A DNA stretch of 64,000 nt. Origin: Sipunculus nudus. Lineage: Eukaryota; Annelida; Sipuncula; Golfingiida; Sipunculidae. Below the pieces are notes generated by a model. It worked only from the letters and a program-made list of their open reading frames with translations, did not search any database and was not told the origin of the DNA. Positions 45,331-58,835 of this stretch are shown here, piece by piece (positions within the stretch are counted from its first letter, which is position 1; every line of letters begins with the position of its first letter). The translations under genes and the position numbers were made by a program. The stretch is from the NCBI GenBank assembly GCA_026874595.1, contig CM049313.1:30936008-31000007 (forward strand), written 5' to 3'.

Positions 45331-47560
45331 TTATAAGTTAAGTGTCTCGGTTGATTACAGATTACTGACTTTTGTTTACAGATTGATTATTTATAGGTGT
45401 AGTGTCTCTGATGATCACAGTTTACTGACTTTTGATTACAGATGGATTATTTATAAGTGTCTCTGGTGATTACAGTTTACTGACTTTTGTTTACAGATTG
45501 ATTATTTATAGGTGTAGTATTCTGATGATCACAGTTTACTGACTTTTGATTACAGATGGACTTTTTAAAAGTTAAGTGTCTCTGGTGATTACAGTTTACT
45601 GACTTTTGTTTACAGATTGATTATTTATAGGTGTAGTGTCTCTGATGATCACAGTTTACTGACTTTTGATTACAGATGGACTTTTTAAGTTAAGTGTCTC
45701 TGGTGATTACAGTTAACTGACTTTAGTTTACAGATTGATTATTTATAGGTGTAGTGTCTCTGATGATCACAGTTTACTGACTTTTGATTACAGATGGATT
45801 ATTTATAAGTGTCTCTGGTGATTACAGTTTACTGACTTTTGTTTACAGATTGATTATTTATAGGTGTAATATTCTGATGATCACAGTTTACTGACTTTTG
45901 GTTACAGATGGACTTTTTAAAAGTTAAGTGTCTCTGGTGATTACAGTTTACTGACTTTTGTTTACAGATTGATTATTTATAGGTGTAGTGTCTCTGATGA
46001 TCACAGTTTACTGACTTTTGATTACAAGTGGACTTTTTAAAAGTTAAGTGTCTTTGGTGAATACAGTTTACTGACTTTTATTTACAGATTGATTATTTAT
46101 AGGTGTAGTGTCTCTGATGGTCACAGTTTACTGACTTTTGATTACAGATGGACTTTTTAAGTTAAGTGTCTCTGGTGATTACAGTTTACTGACTTTAGTT
46201 TACAGATTGATTATTTATAGGTGTAGTATTCTGATGATCACAGTTCACTGACTTTTGATTACAGATGGACTTTTTAAGTTAAGTGTCCCTGGTGATTACA
46301 GTTTACTGACTTTTGTTTACTGATTGATTATTTATAGGTGTAGTGTCTCTGATGATCACAGTTTACTGACTTTTGATTACAGATGGACTTTTTAAGTTAA
46401 GTGTCTCTTGTGATTACAGTTTACTGACTTTAGTTTACAGATTGATTATTTATAGGTGTAGTATTCTGATGATCACAGTTTACTGACTTTTGATTACAGA
46501 TGGACTTTTTAAGTTAAGTGTCCCTGGTGATTACAGTTTACTGACTTTTGTTTACTGATTGATTATTTATAGGTGTAGTGTCTCTGATGATCACAGTTTA
46601 CTGACTTTTGATTACAGATGGACTTTTTAAGTTAAGTGTCTCTGGTGATTACAGTTTACTGACTTTAGTTTACAGATTGATTATTTATAGGTGTAGTGTC
46701 TCTGATAATCACAGTTTACTGACTTTTGATTACAGATGGATTATTTATAAGTGTCTCTGGTGATTACAGTTTACTGACTTTTGATTACAGATGGACTTTT
46801 TAAGTTAAGTGTCCCTGGTGATTACAGTTTACTGACTTTTGTTTACTGATTGATTATTTATAGGTGTAGTGTCTCTGATGATCACAGTTTACTGACCTTT
46901 GATTACAGATGGACTTTTTAAAAGTTAAGTGTCTCTGGTGATTACAGTTTACTGACTTTTGTTTACAGATTGATTATTTATAGGTGTAGTATTCTGATGA
47001 TCACAGTTTACTGACTTTTGATTACAGATGGACTTTTTAAAAGTTAAGTGTCTCTGGTGATTACAGTTTACTGACTTTTGTTTACAGATTGATTATTTAT
47101 AGGTGTAGTGTCTCTGATGATCACAGTTTACTGACTTTTGATTACAGTTGGACTTTTTAAGTTAAGTGTCTCTGGTGATTACAGTTTACTGACTTTAGTT
47201 TACAGATTGATTATTTATAGGTGTAGTATTCTGATGATCACAGTTTACTGACTTTTGATTACAGATGGACTTTTTAAGTTAAGTGTCCCTGGTGATTACA
47301 GTTTACTGACTTTTGTTTACTGATTGATTATTTATAGGTGGAGTGTCTCTCATGATCACAGATTACCGATGGACTATTTATAAGTTAAGTGTCTCAGGTG
47401 ATTACAGTTTGACTTTTGATTACAGATTGATTATTTATAGGTGTGGTATCTCTCGTGATTACAGTTTACTCACTGTTAGATGGACTAACTCTTGATAGTA
47501 TTGGCTCATCTGAGTGGAGTATACTGGCTTCTGATTACAGATGGGCTATTTATAGTTTAT
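45331..47560. repeat. 118-bp dimeric minisatellite (59-bp monomers), about 19 dimers
   Basis: The dimer alternates TCTCTGGTGATTACAGTTTA, CTGACTTTTGTTTACAGATT, GATTATTTATAGGTGTAGTG with TCTCTGATGATCACAGTTTA, CTGACTTTTGATTACAGATG, GACTTTTTAAGTTAAGTG. The two monomers are clearly related. Variants such as TAGTATTCTGATG and TTTACTGATTGATT recur at regular distances, indicating block duplication. Confidence 0.95.
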
Positions 47561-49490
47561 TATTGATAGGAACTTATTTTTGGAAGATTAGTGCTCTTTA
47601 AAGCCAGCTATTCACCTGCCTCATCTATAGAATCTTTGTGATTTCTGGCTCACTATGCATACATATTATTGAACTCTAGGTAATTCCTGTTCTAAAAAGT
47701 TCCTATAATGCCCTGTGACTCTATAGTAAACAAGCTGTTAGTAAACAGAAAAAACATGTAACCTAAGGTGGTTGGTTGCATATGTGTGGAAGTTTAAAGG
47801 TCATTAAGTGCAAAACGCCCTTTGCAAATCTGTTTGCCTTGTGATCAGATTTTGATCCTTGTTGAATGTGTTTGGATTATTTTGGTTGGCCTCCCAAATG
47901 TTTTCAATACACAGATATAAACCAAATGAACAGCCTGCACGTGATTGGATTGCTGTTTTCTGGCCTGTGGGTTATCTTTCCTTTAAGAGTTATAAGATAT
48001 CCAGATAGGCCCCTTCAATGACAGGGAAGAACATCAATTCAAGTGTGTGATCAATTGAGGACCAATTCATACATTTCTGAAAAATAGTTGGTAGTCACCT
48101 TGTCCCAGTGTGACTAACTAGGAGCATATTGCAGGTTTGGAGATAGCTGGGAGCACAGCACCAAATTCATGAAGGGGGAAGGGGGGTGGGGGCTTTCTCC
48201 AATTTGAAGACACATTTTCCTTGATTAATATAAAATAAACAATATGGATACGGATTGTTGTTATTAGTACATTATGCATGTTAGCTGCCCTTGAGAAGTA
48301 TTTTCATTTTTTACTGCTGTAAAACATGCTTATGTCATGTAGAATGTATCTGTTGAACCAGGCAAGGTCAGATGTTAATATTACTATCATATGACAAATA
48401 AAACTTTTGACCTGTGATTATTCAATGGGTACAGTTCACTGTGGGAATAATATAAACTGTTATTGTGTAATATAAACTGTATATCAATTTTTGCAGCCAT
48501 CAAGCACCCCTGCCTTAATAACATCCACTCGATCATGATTTCTTTTTTCCTGAAGAACAGCATCTTTCTAGCAATGCAAAAGAGCTGTTCCTTTCAGTCA
48601 TATATGATCCTACATGTCAGTTATATATAATTTGTAAAGACTATTAGAACAACCAAAAACTTGTGCGGAAGATGCAAGACACCTATACTTTTCAAGTTAG
48701 TTTTCAACAGCTTAATGGAGAAGTCCAGCGGCTAACCCCTGCTACACCCACTTGACTGCCATTTCAGATGACCAGAATTGCCTTATACCCCCAGGACCCC
48801 TGCATTCCTAAGTATCATGTTTTGGCTGTCAACGCCCTAATCTAGCCACTGGTCACCCCTTGTCACTACTAATTGATCAATATGCTTAAAATTCTATACT
48901 TTATGCCCAGCTGTCTATATCCAGCAGGTTTCACATGCATATATGTTACACATTGTTCAAATGAAGACAACAAGTGTGAGACCAGAAATTGATGACAGAT
49001 CTTGCCTGAACTGGCTCACTAGGATGGTCAGTTAATCAAGTTAGAGATTTGTTAAGTGGGAAAATTTTTGTTTAAAGGGGAGGGAAACCCTAAAAGGATC
49101 AGAAACATTACAAGTTCCAAAAGAGAATTACTATCAGTCTAGGTTAATAAGGTAAAAAACCTAGCTCCACAAGCGTGGCAATAATAGATTTGTGGTGGTA
49201 GGTGCATGCGAAAACACATGATGTTTTATGACGGTATCTGTGACAAAAATCATTGTCTGAGTCCCTGGCAGAATTGAATTTAGAACATGGGGCTTCACAC
49301 AGGGAAGCAGTGGTTATAGTAGGCACAGATATTGTACAGTGATTATTCAGTGGACCTAACGTAAATTGATTGATCATGTATGCTATTGACCCATCGTCTG
49401 TCTGTCAATGTGCAACAGGACCCAAGAACAAATACAAGTGGATGTGATCACATATACCCATCCTGCACATTGGTCAACACACATCTTTTG
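47561..49490. other. No gene supported
   Basis: About 1.9 kb without a recognisable exon, RNA gene or repeat. A minus frame of 77 codons at 49144-49377 has no supporting signal. Confidence 0.4.
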
Positions 49491-49496
49491 TCCTAT

Positions 49497-49917
49497 GTTC
49501 TTAGCTAAACTGACACGTGTACATGTATCATCTGAGCTGTTGGGCACAAATCTTAAACGCTGTACCGAGAAACTTCTTAATAAAAATCCAGTGTCCTTGT
49601 GAGGTCTGCTTAGAAACCTGAAATTCGAAAAAATGTGACCCATGTTCTGCAAGATATGAGAAAAATGATTTAAGCACCCTGAAAGTTAGATAGGCACAAA
49701 TTGTAATCATTGGACTTTGAAATTTTGAAATCTGAATTTGAAAAACAATAGGGCCAACCAATTCTACAGAAATGTCATTAACAATTGTTTAAATTCCTTA
49801 CAAAAATTCCAGTTTGAGTAAAATTTCAAACTTATATTGGTATTAATAATTAATTCATGGGTTGGGTTGCCTTTATCAAGATATCAGCTTTTTTGTCATG
49901 GCCCATGGGCCACTTGT
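49497..49917 (+). mobile_element. Short diverged copy of family A repeat
   Basis: It opens TCTTAGCTAAACTGACACGT with ATCATCTGAGCTG and closes GTCATGGCCCATGGGCCACT / TGTG, matching both family ends. Interior phrases (ATAGGCACAAATTGTAATC) match 19733-21130. Confidence 0.6.
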
Positions 49918-50360
49918 GCATATGTGCAGGCATATTACATCATGAATTTATCTATCATTATATACTATAGACAGTTGTTGCAATACTGTGAAATTCATTC
50001 TTTTAATAAAAGCAAGAGCAAAATTGAGGTAATGTTTCAGGAACCAATCTGTCTTACCATTGGTCTGGTATATACATAGTATCAATGAAGCATTCTTTAT
50101 AAAAATACTTCCCTCTCGCATAACATGATGTTATGTTTGCATTTTACAGGTTTTTATGGGTATATTATGTAGAATACCTTGCTATAATATGTATGATATA
50201 TCCACCGTACAATATAAACTAAATGTGATCCCTGTGTATGTTAAATGTAAATGACTGAAGATATATAGAAATAAAGCAGTTACCACCTGTTCACCTTTTC
50301 ATCTTCTTGACTTATTTATACAGAAACACCTCTGTTTATGTGTCTGGTATTCCAGTATTC
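49918..50360. other. No gene seen
   Basis: AT-rich DNA with no recognisable feature. Confidence 0.35.
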
Positions 50361-50750
50361 CCCTGTGGATTGATTTTAAGCCACACCGTTACACCTAAAC
50401 CTTTCATCTTTCTCATATTGCTAACCCACACATAGATGAAGAACCTTATCGATTTTGAGGTCAAAGGTCAAGGCCATGGGACCCACATTTTGAAAAAGCT
50501 TGTGGATTGATTTAAAGCCAATCCGTGTCACCTAAACCCTTCATCTTTCACAGATGGCTCACCCACACATGGATGAAAAAATTATTGATTTTGAGGTCAC
50601 AGGGTAAAGGTCAAGGCCATGGGACCCACTTTTTGAAAAAGGTTGGATTGATTTAAAGCCAAACTGTTTTACCTTAATCTTTCTTCTTTCACAGATCTTA
50701 TGCCCAGTGCGAGGGGATGCTCCACTTTGTGGGGCCCTTGTTGCACACAC
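50361..50750 (+). mobile_element. Interspersed repeat copy, family C (plus), with tandem halves
   Basis: It contains two copies of a module of about 160 bp (GATTTAAAGCCAA..CCGT..CACC, CACAGATGGCTCACCCACAC, TTGATTTTGAGGTCA, GGTCAAGGCCATGGGACCCA). It ends GCGAGGGGATGCTCCACTTT / GTGGGGCCCTTG. It is the inverted relative of 38400-38770. Confidence 0.68.
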
Positions 50751-51370
50751 TTTAATTGGATTAATATGGAATAATAAATATGGATGCCAAGGAACATTTA
50801 GCTAATTATAATTTGTATAAACCTGTGGCCGGATGTACTTTGATAGTGAAAAATAAACAATGGGTCTTTACGTAAACAATTATTACCTTAAATTAGCCTT
50901 AATACACTTATATATTGTGATGCTAACTTTTCAGCTGCTGTCCTGTTTACTGGTCTTTATGTCAGTTGCATGGATGGAATAATACCATATTGCAGCCAGT
51001 TAGCTGAGCGTTTTGACCAATGGGTCACTTTTTATCATTGAGCCAGAAACATGTCAGCTTGATCTGGGACCAGATTCTCTCAGCCTTTGCAGGAGAATAA
51101 ACTTGACTATTGATAATCAACTCTAGTCCACAAATTAAGTACACAGTTTTTAATGATTTTCAATAATGGAGGCTACATATCCTTTAGCTGGCTGCATCCA
51201 GTCTCAAAACTTTTGTGGCTGTTTATATGAGCTGTATAGATTATATAAAGAACCATCAGGGTGTGTCAAAATTCATGCTGCTACTGTACCACATTGAATG
51301 TGTGTTGGCATGATATATCCCTGGGCCAGGCCAGGCCATTTTACGGATTGGTTGTCCCGCTAACTGCCTT
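50751..51370. other. No gene; possible family A right end
   Basis: TTAGCTGAGCGTTTTGACCA followed by ATGGGTCACTTT near 51000 resembles a decayed family A terminus. Nothing else is recognised. Confidence 0.4.
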
Positions 51371-52330
51371 ACTTAATTATTAAGGCCTGAAACAGCAATC
51401 GCATTGTCTGTGTTGTCTGTCCGTCCGTCCATCCTTCTGATCTTTCTCAAATTCACAGGGATGATTGGTGTTCATAAGAGCGCCAGCCCTATCAAATTAC
51501 AGACCTGCCCCAAGTCCAACATGGGTGGAACAAAAGAGTTGCTAATTTTCTTTCAAGCACAGGATTTCAGAGAGACTATGTTCAACCTTTCTCAAATTAT
51601 CAGGGGCAATTGATGTATTGATTTACAGACCTGCCTATATCCAGTATGGCTGCAAGAGCACAATCACTGATTTTCTTTTATGAATATGTTACAGAACATT
51701 GACAAGCATGAGGAGATCAGTGCTCTCAAATTTCAGACTGTTAAATCTAATATGGTTGCCAGGCAAATATTTTATAATCATTTCTCAATAACTTTTTACA
51801 CACCTTATGACAGGAGTATTATGGTATACCCATGCACTGTCTGTCCATCTGTCTAGCTGTCTAAGCATCTGTCCTTCTGTTAAGTTAAAGTGTCACCATG
51901 ATAACTAACCAGGGCTATGATGGATTTTCACAAACTCACCATAAGTACTTACCAACAAATTATCTCACCCAAAATTTGATTGTGGGCAACATCATTTATA
52001 AGGTCACAGGTCACTCGGCTACTTTGTGGTGTCGCTCCGATAACTTACAAAGAATATGAAGGATTTTGATAAAACTCATTAGAAATGTTAATCAATAAAA
52101 TATCTTGCTGTAGTTCAATATTTAATGAGGTCAGATGTCACAATACTTTGGAGGTACCTTGGTGACTTACCAAAAATCCTATGGATTTACATGAAACTCA
52201 TTATACGTGGATACCAAGACTTTCTTACCTGGTTTACATTCTCATCAAAATTCACATATATTTAATGAGGTCAGAGGTCACCAGATAAACGCAGGTGTAA
52301 TTTGCACGTTTGCACTGCTCTTATTAGATA
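51371..52330 (+). mobile_element. Probable interspersed repeat with internal modules
   Basis: It begins after ATTAAGGCCTGAAACAGCAA with a GTCTGTCCGTCCGTCCATCC tract. It then repeats modules around TTTCTCAAATT...AGGGG and ATTACAGACCTGCC. Later modules read GGTCACAGGTCAC / AGGTCAGATGTCAC. No enzyme motif was seen. Confidence 0.45.
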
Positions 52331-53765
52331 ATGCTGTGATCTTTCTAAAAATTGGTCTCTTATAGATTATTTGTGGTAATATTTTTCAGAACAATCTGAC
52401 ATCCAATATGGGCTGCCATTTGGAGCAACTGGCAATCACAGGGCCCTAACTGAGGACCTTTACAGTCCCAAACCTCTACATTGGTCACGTATTTTGTAGT
52501 TTATATACGAGACAGGTTTTTGGTGAGACGCATAGCTAGTTGTGTTCAACCATAATCCATAAAAACTCGACTTGTTGAAGTTTTTATTATTTTTTAGCAT
52601 GCCATCTTTCACATTGTTATGTATATTTCGGTCATTTTATTTTATATGGACCAGATTTTATTCATCAGACACGTTGGTAATGATCTTATATTTCTTTGTC
52701 ATTAATGTTGGCCAAGTGACATTTTATTATATGGTTCACAGGGCACACAGTGTAACAGTAAGAACCAGAAAATTTCATCTTTTCTTCCAGATTGGTACTG
52801 GTGAGGTCTTCATATCTGCCATGCTTCCCTCATCATGTATGGCTGTCCCTCAGTGAGACACATTTAATACCACTAATGTTTGTTATTATTATTTGATCAT
52901 CTTGAAAACAGGTCAGTCTGGTCAAATTTTTATGATTTATGGGCTCCAAATTTCTTTCCGACAATGAAACTTGTCATGTTGGCATTCATTCCCAAGAGCA
53001 ACATCATATTGACAGTTATATCACCTAGACCTCATTTGCATAATTACTTGCAAAATACCTATTTTTTAATACTGATAGTTTTGTAACTGATAAAGTCAGG
53101 ATTTAAACAACTTGCTGAGAAAAGATCCTTAACAAACAGATAAGGTTGTGGCTGCAGGAAGACTACGGCTATCTGCACAATTGCCTCAGCTTCTCGGAAG
53201 CTGTTGACAGTGCGCAGCAAATAATTTTTACATTTTTGACATGGGGAGAAGTTTGCAGCTAGCTGTACTGTGTGTGAAGGATTGCTGAGGAAGGTTATGC
53301 CAGTTAGTCCTGCTGTTTAATACAAATTAATACCTCAAGAAGTCACAAGTGTCAGTCTTGCCTTAATGCTATTGGTTGATTGGGTTTTGGTGAGAAGAGC
53401 AGCCATCTTTACAAGTTTGGAAATTCTATCTTGTACATCACCCAGAAGCTCAAGGAATTAGAAAGACTTTGTGGATTCAGCATATTCATGGGTCTGTCAC
53501 AGGTACTCAGTGGCAGAAAATAGAGATATGTCACACGGCTGCAGCAAACTAATTTACATGCATGTAAAATTGTGACTGGTAGGCAGCTGCACTATAGCTG
53601 CAGCAGCTGTGTGGCAAGCATGATTTTTGGCTGAGTGATGTCTCTATCATGGTTGCAGACATTTCTGTATAATTTATAAACTTGCATGTTGATGTTGTAA
53701 GCTTAATATTGAAACATTACTGTGATTACACCTGATAGTTTACAGTTCATCATTTTACTGTGACA
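52331..53765. other. No gene supported
   Basis: A hydrophobic 94-codon frame (52572-52856) lacks splice or start context and is probably chance in T-rich DNA. No repeat or RNA was recognised. Confidence 0.4.
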
Positions 53766-55150
53766 ACTAGAATACGGGTAGTTGACAAGCGACTACGTAC
53801 ATGTATCCGTCGAAATCAGAGTGGGCCGGGTGAAGTGAGGCATGGATTAAGTGGCAAGAGGAAATAGAGTGAGGTGTGTTGCATAGTAGCATGGATGTCT
53901 GCAGCTGAAATGTGAATGAAGGTGGCACCATCTTCCACAAAATACAGAAAGCTATCCAAGTTGTATACTTATACAAAATTTTAGGCAAATAAGTCAAACC
54001 ACTGCTGAGCAGAAGGACACTGTGCAAAAATGGTTGCAGGTGACACCACCGATTTTGTGTATGATAAAGAGCTAGGTGAGATGTATACACATGCAAAACT
54101 TAAGGGAGATAGGTCAAATAAGTCCTGAGAAATTAGCATGGATGTCTGCAGCGTAAACATAAATGTAGATGGTGCCACCTTCTACAAAATCCAGAAAGCT
54201 ATCCAAGATGCATATACATGTAAAATTTAGGCAGGTAGTCAAACCACTGAAGAGCTATGAGTGATTTTATCCAACAGCAGAAAACAGAAGCATGCTGTGC
54301 AAAAATGGTTACAGGTGGTGCCACCTATTTTGTGTATGATAAAGAGCTATATGTGAGATCTATACACATGCAAAATTTCAGGAATTACCTCAAACCAGTC
54401 CTGAGAAATTAGCATGATTGTCTGTAGCATAAACATAAATGTAGGTGGTACCAACTTCCATAAAATCCAGAAAGCTTTCCAAACTGTATATACATGCAAA
54501 ATTTTAGGCAGATAAGTCAAACCACTGCCAAGATATGAGTGATTTTATCCCATGGCAGACAAACAAACTGACGCTGTGCAAAACTGGTCGCAGGTGGCAC
54601 CACTAGTTTCATGTATGATAAAGAGCTTAATGACATCTATAAACATACAAAATTTCAGGAGGATATGTCAAACCAGTTCTGAGATATAAGCCTGGATGTC
54701 TTCAGCCTGAACGTGAATGTAATTGGCACCATCCTTTCATGAAATCAAGAAAGCTATCCAGGATGTATACACTTGCAAAATTTCAGGTGGATGAGTCCAA
54801 TCACTGCAGAGATATGAGGGATTTTATCCCAAGGCAGATGAACAGATGGACGCTGTGCAAAAATGGTTGCAGGTGGCACCACCAAATTTGTGTATGTTAT
54901 AAAGCTATCCATGGGCTACATTTGTGTAAAATTTTTAGCCTGATTTGTCAAATGTGTCTGTAGATATGTGGATTAATGTGTAAAAACAGACGCATAGATG
55001 GATGCACTGGAGAGAGGAAAGGTCAGAGGTAAAAGCAAAATATATTGGCACCAGTTCACAATTGACCCGATAATGGTTTAAAGTTTAGGAAAATCTGTCC
55101 ACTGGTCTCAGAGTTCAATTCCGGAAACGAACGTGGTGGCGGCAGATACA
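53766..55150 (-). mobile_element. Second copy of the Helitron-like element, inverted
   Basis: Its reverse complement matches 44148-45330 end to end (for example TTCGTTTCCGG near one end and ATCCATGCCTCACTTCACCC near the other). Read on the minus strand it terminates in a GTAGT/ACTAC hairpin, then CTAG, then T. It has about four degenerate internal units and is therefore longer (1.39 kb). It has no coding capacity. Confidence 0.7.
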
Positions 55151-55851
55151 ATAAATGATATGCTTATACACATATATAGCCAAGCAGAATGGTCAGCAGT
55201 CTTACTTTTGGCCATTTAAAAATCTAATGCAGAAGGTATGGATAGTCACATGGATGACTCACATGACTTCAGTGTGTCCAGTGTTGCCAGAAACAATACA
55301 TCAGTTTCAGTGGAGCATTATAACCTGTGTGACTCTTGCTTAATTAGGTTGTAATATTTCAGTTTCCAATTCAAACTTCAGCTTCAACCATTTGAGGAGT
55401 GATACAATGTTGTTATGCCTGGGCAGTTGGCTCTATCATTGATTGGAGACACCTCTTACATACAGCTAGCTGCACCAAGCATTAACATACAAGATTTATT
55501 TCCCTGAAGAGCTCCTGTCCTCTTCATGTGGTCCCAAATTCATCAAATGTCCCTTCAACTGTGGGGGTCAGTACATGAGACTACGCAAAGATGCTGTGCT
55601 GAAGCAAGATCCCTTTCAGTCATGTAAATGCCAACCATGCCATGAACTGCTGATTAGCAGGAAAATGATGGGATAAACAGCACACAGGAGGCTGACATAT
55701 TTTATATGTATGATTGCTGACACAAACATTAAAACTGATGTGTTTGTAGTGCATATTTGATAACTCGAAGCATGTGGAACCAGCAAATATTCTCAAACAC
55801 TACTGTTGAATTATTAACCCACAGGAAATGATGATCTCTGACCAGTGGTGT
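55151..55851. other. No gene seen
   Basis: Mixed-composition unique DNA. Nothing was recognised. Confidence 0.35.
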
Positions 55852-57195
55852 TTTTTGGCTGCTGTTTCTGCTGGGTTATCAACAGTTATCTTTGTCTTGC
55901 TGATTCTGCTGGGTTATCTACAGTAATCTTTGGCCTGCTGATTCTGCTGGGTTATCTACAGTTTTCTTTGGCCTGCTGATTCTGCTGGGTTATCTACAGT
56001 AATCTTTGTGTTGCTGATTCTGCTGGGTTATCTACAGTAATCTTTGTCTTGCTGATTCTGCTGGGTTTATCTACAGTTATCTTTGTCTTGCTGATTCTGC
56101 TGGGTTATCTACAGTTTTCTTTGGCCTGCTGATTCTGCTGGGTTATCTACAGTAATCTTTGGCCTGCTGATTCTGCTGGGTTATCTACAGTTTTCTTTGG
56201 CCTGCTGATTCTGCTGGGTTATCTACAGTAATCTTTGGCCTGCTGATTCTGCTGGGTTATCTACAGTTTTCTTTGGCCTGCTGATTCTGCTGGGTTATCT
56301 ACAGTAATCTTTGTCTTGCTGATTCTGCTGGGTTTATCTACAGTTATCTTTGTCTTGCTGATTCTGCTGGGTTATCTACAGTTTTCTTTGGCCTGCTGAT
56401 TCTGCTGGGTTATCTACAGTAATCTTTGGCCTGCTGATTCTGCTGGGTTATCTACAGTTTTCTTTGGCCTGCTGATTCTGCTGGGTTATCTACAGTAATC
56501 TTTGGCCTGCTGATTCTGCTGGGTTATCTACAGTAATCTTTGTCTTGCTGATTCTGCTGGGTTATCTACAGTTTTCTTTGGCCTGCTGATTCTGCTGGGT
56601 TATCTACAGTTTTCTTTGGCCTGCTGATTCTGCTGGGTTATCTACAGTAATCTTTGTCCTGCTGATTCTGCTGGTTTATCTACAGTAATCTTTGGCCTGC
56701 TGATTCTGCTGGGTTATCTACAGTAATCTTTGTCTTGCTGATTCTGCTGGGTTATCTACAGTAATCTTTGTCTTGCTGATTCTGCTGGGTTATCTACAGT
56801 AATCTTTGGCCTACTGATTCTGCTGGGTTATCTACAGTAATCTTTGTCTTGCTGATTCTGCTGGGTTTATCTACAGTAATCTTTGTCTTGCTGATTCTGC
56901 TGGGTTATCTACAGTTATCTTTGTCTTGCTGATTCTGCTGGGTTTATCTACAGTAATCTTTGTCTTGCTGATTCTGCTGGGTTATCTACAGTTATCTTTG
57001 TCTTGCTGATTCTGCTGGGTTTATCTACAGTTATCTTTGTCTTGCTGATTCTGCTGGGTTATCTACAGTTTTCTTTGGCCTGCTGATTCTGCTGGGTTAT
57101 CTACAGTAATCTGTGTCCTGCTAATTATGCTGGGTTTTCTACAGTAATCTTTGTCTTGCTGATTCTGCTGGGTTATCTACAGTAATCTTTGTCAA
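55852..57195. repeat. 38-bp minisatellite, about 35 copies, with 267-bp higher-order repeat
   Basis: The unit is GCTGATTCTGCTGGGTTATC / TACAGTAATCTTTGGCCT. Variants (TTTTCTTTGGCCT, TTATCTTTGTCTT and a 39-bp form with GGGTTTATC) recur in order. The 39-bp form at 56061 and 56328 marks a seven-unit, 267-bp block. Confidence 0.94.
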
Positions 57196-58591
57196 TTTTT
57201 TTCAATTGAATCTGGCCAAATTGTCATACTTGACACATTACACTCAGCAAAAGTTAGTGAACTGGTGTGACCTATGTGATGCAGTTTTCCTAAAAAATTA
57301 ATGGAACTGGCCTGTTTATTCATTGAAAGTGTACTGAATTGAGAGAAATCAGCAGTAAAATACATTGGGTGAACAAATGATTATATTTATTGTATAGTAT
57401 TGGGAAGGCTCTCTAGAATATCTGTATTAATATTTATATAATATGAAAATTTAAAATTAGAACTTTAATCAGAAATGATACCCCTTCTGTCTGGCTTGAC
57501 TTTGCTAGAGATATTCTCAGGACATAGGACAAAGAAAACATAAACTCATTAAATCACTGGATCAGAACCCCCGCCCTCCACTGTTCCTGGAGGGATGTCA
57601 TCTGATCAGCAAGATATAGGGTGTCTCTCATGAGCCCAAGTGTATGGCTCAGTGGACACACTGAATTGATGTTTCCCTACGGGGGTAGAAAAAGCAAATA
57701 GGAACAATGTGATAATGCAGTGATGGAGGGTCCCGATGTCCTTCTAGTTGGCCAGGCTTGTAAGATAACTAAATTTGGAACAGTAAATTAACTGCCTTCC
57801 TCTTCCTTGTAGGTATAACCCCTAATCCGGGAGTCATTCTCATAGGTATTAGAAATAACAAATTTATCAAAACAAATAGACCTAACTCACCATAGTTAAA
57901 AAAAAGCAGCCATTATCTGAAATACTCTCATTTATTCTGTAAAATCTCACAAAAACATAACTGCAGTATTTTCTTCTGGTAAGGTTGTAACAACTGCCAC
58001 TCACTAGAAAATTGGTTGAAGCAGTTAAATAATTAGCCAATTAGAAAGAGTACTTATTTTTATGCAGATATTGGCCTTGGTTCATAATGCAAAAATGAGA
58101 AATGTCATTTTGTTAGAATTCACAAACAGTGGCGTGTTCTTGTTACTCTGTGTGATTTCCTTATTGTAAATGGTGATTAACCCCTGTGTGCTGTTTTTAC
58201 TGTAAGTGATGATGATTTGAATGACAACCCCTAGCTGTGTGCTGTTTTTACTGTAAGTGGTTATAATTTGAATGATAACCCCTGTTTATCATAATCCCTT
58301 TGATGGTGAGACGGTTACTGGGTTAGTGGATAAATTTGATGGTTTTCATTGATTTTCATGGTATTTGTTCCTGCCAGTGCTGAAGCATTTATATATAATG
58401 CCTTTAAATTTCATTATAGCCCTCTGTCTAAAAGTGTCTTTGACATTAGTGGTCTGCAGAGCCTGTGTCTTGACAGATGTATGACAGCAGGTTTTCCTTT
58501 GATTCAGATCAAAGGTCCAGATGTGTTGGGCAAAGTTGTCTGTACCACCGCTAAATTTTCTCTTCATCAGCCAGCATCTGCTGAATTGTAA
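57196..58591. other. No gene supported; small tandem at 58176-58290
   Basis: AACCCCTGTGTGCTGTTTTT / ACTGTAAGTG recurs about every 55-60 bp (two copies). Overlapping frames at 58346-58603 on both strands lack supporting signals. Confidence 0.4.
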
Positions 58592-58835
58592 AACCATTAC
58601 CACGCAAGTTTAATGTACGATGTCCTGGTAAATTGAGGAGACCAGCAGTACCACACTGGTTTCATGTAGGACTTCCCAGTGAATTGAAGAGACCAGCTGT
58701 ACCACACTGGTTTCATGTAGGACTTCCCAGTGAATTGAAGAGACCAGCTGTCCCACACTGGTTTAATGTAGGACGTCCTGGTAAATTGAGGAGACCAGCT
58801 GTACCACACTGGTTTCACGTAGGACGTCCCGGTGA
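58592..58835. repeat. 51-bp minisatellite, detached left part (about 4.7 copies)
   Basis: Diverged units of the array at 60141, e.g. AGACCAGCTGTACCACACTG / GTTTCATGTAGGACTTCCC. The block breaks off inside a unit at GTCCCGGTGA, where the family A insertion begins. Confidence 0.85.

Noticed and set aside
52572-52856. 94-codon hydrophobic frame, possible membrane protein
   Set aside because: T-rich DNA gives hydrophobic codons by chance. There is no supporting signal around it.
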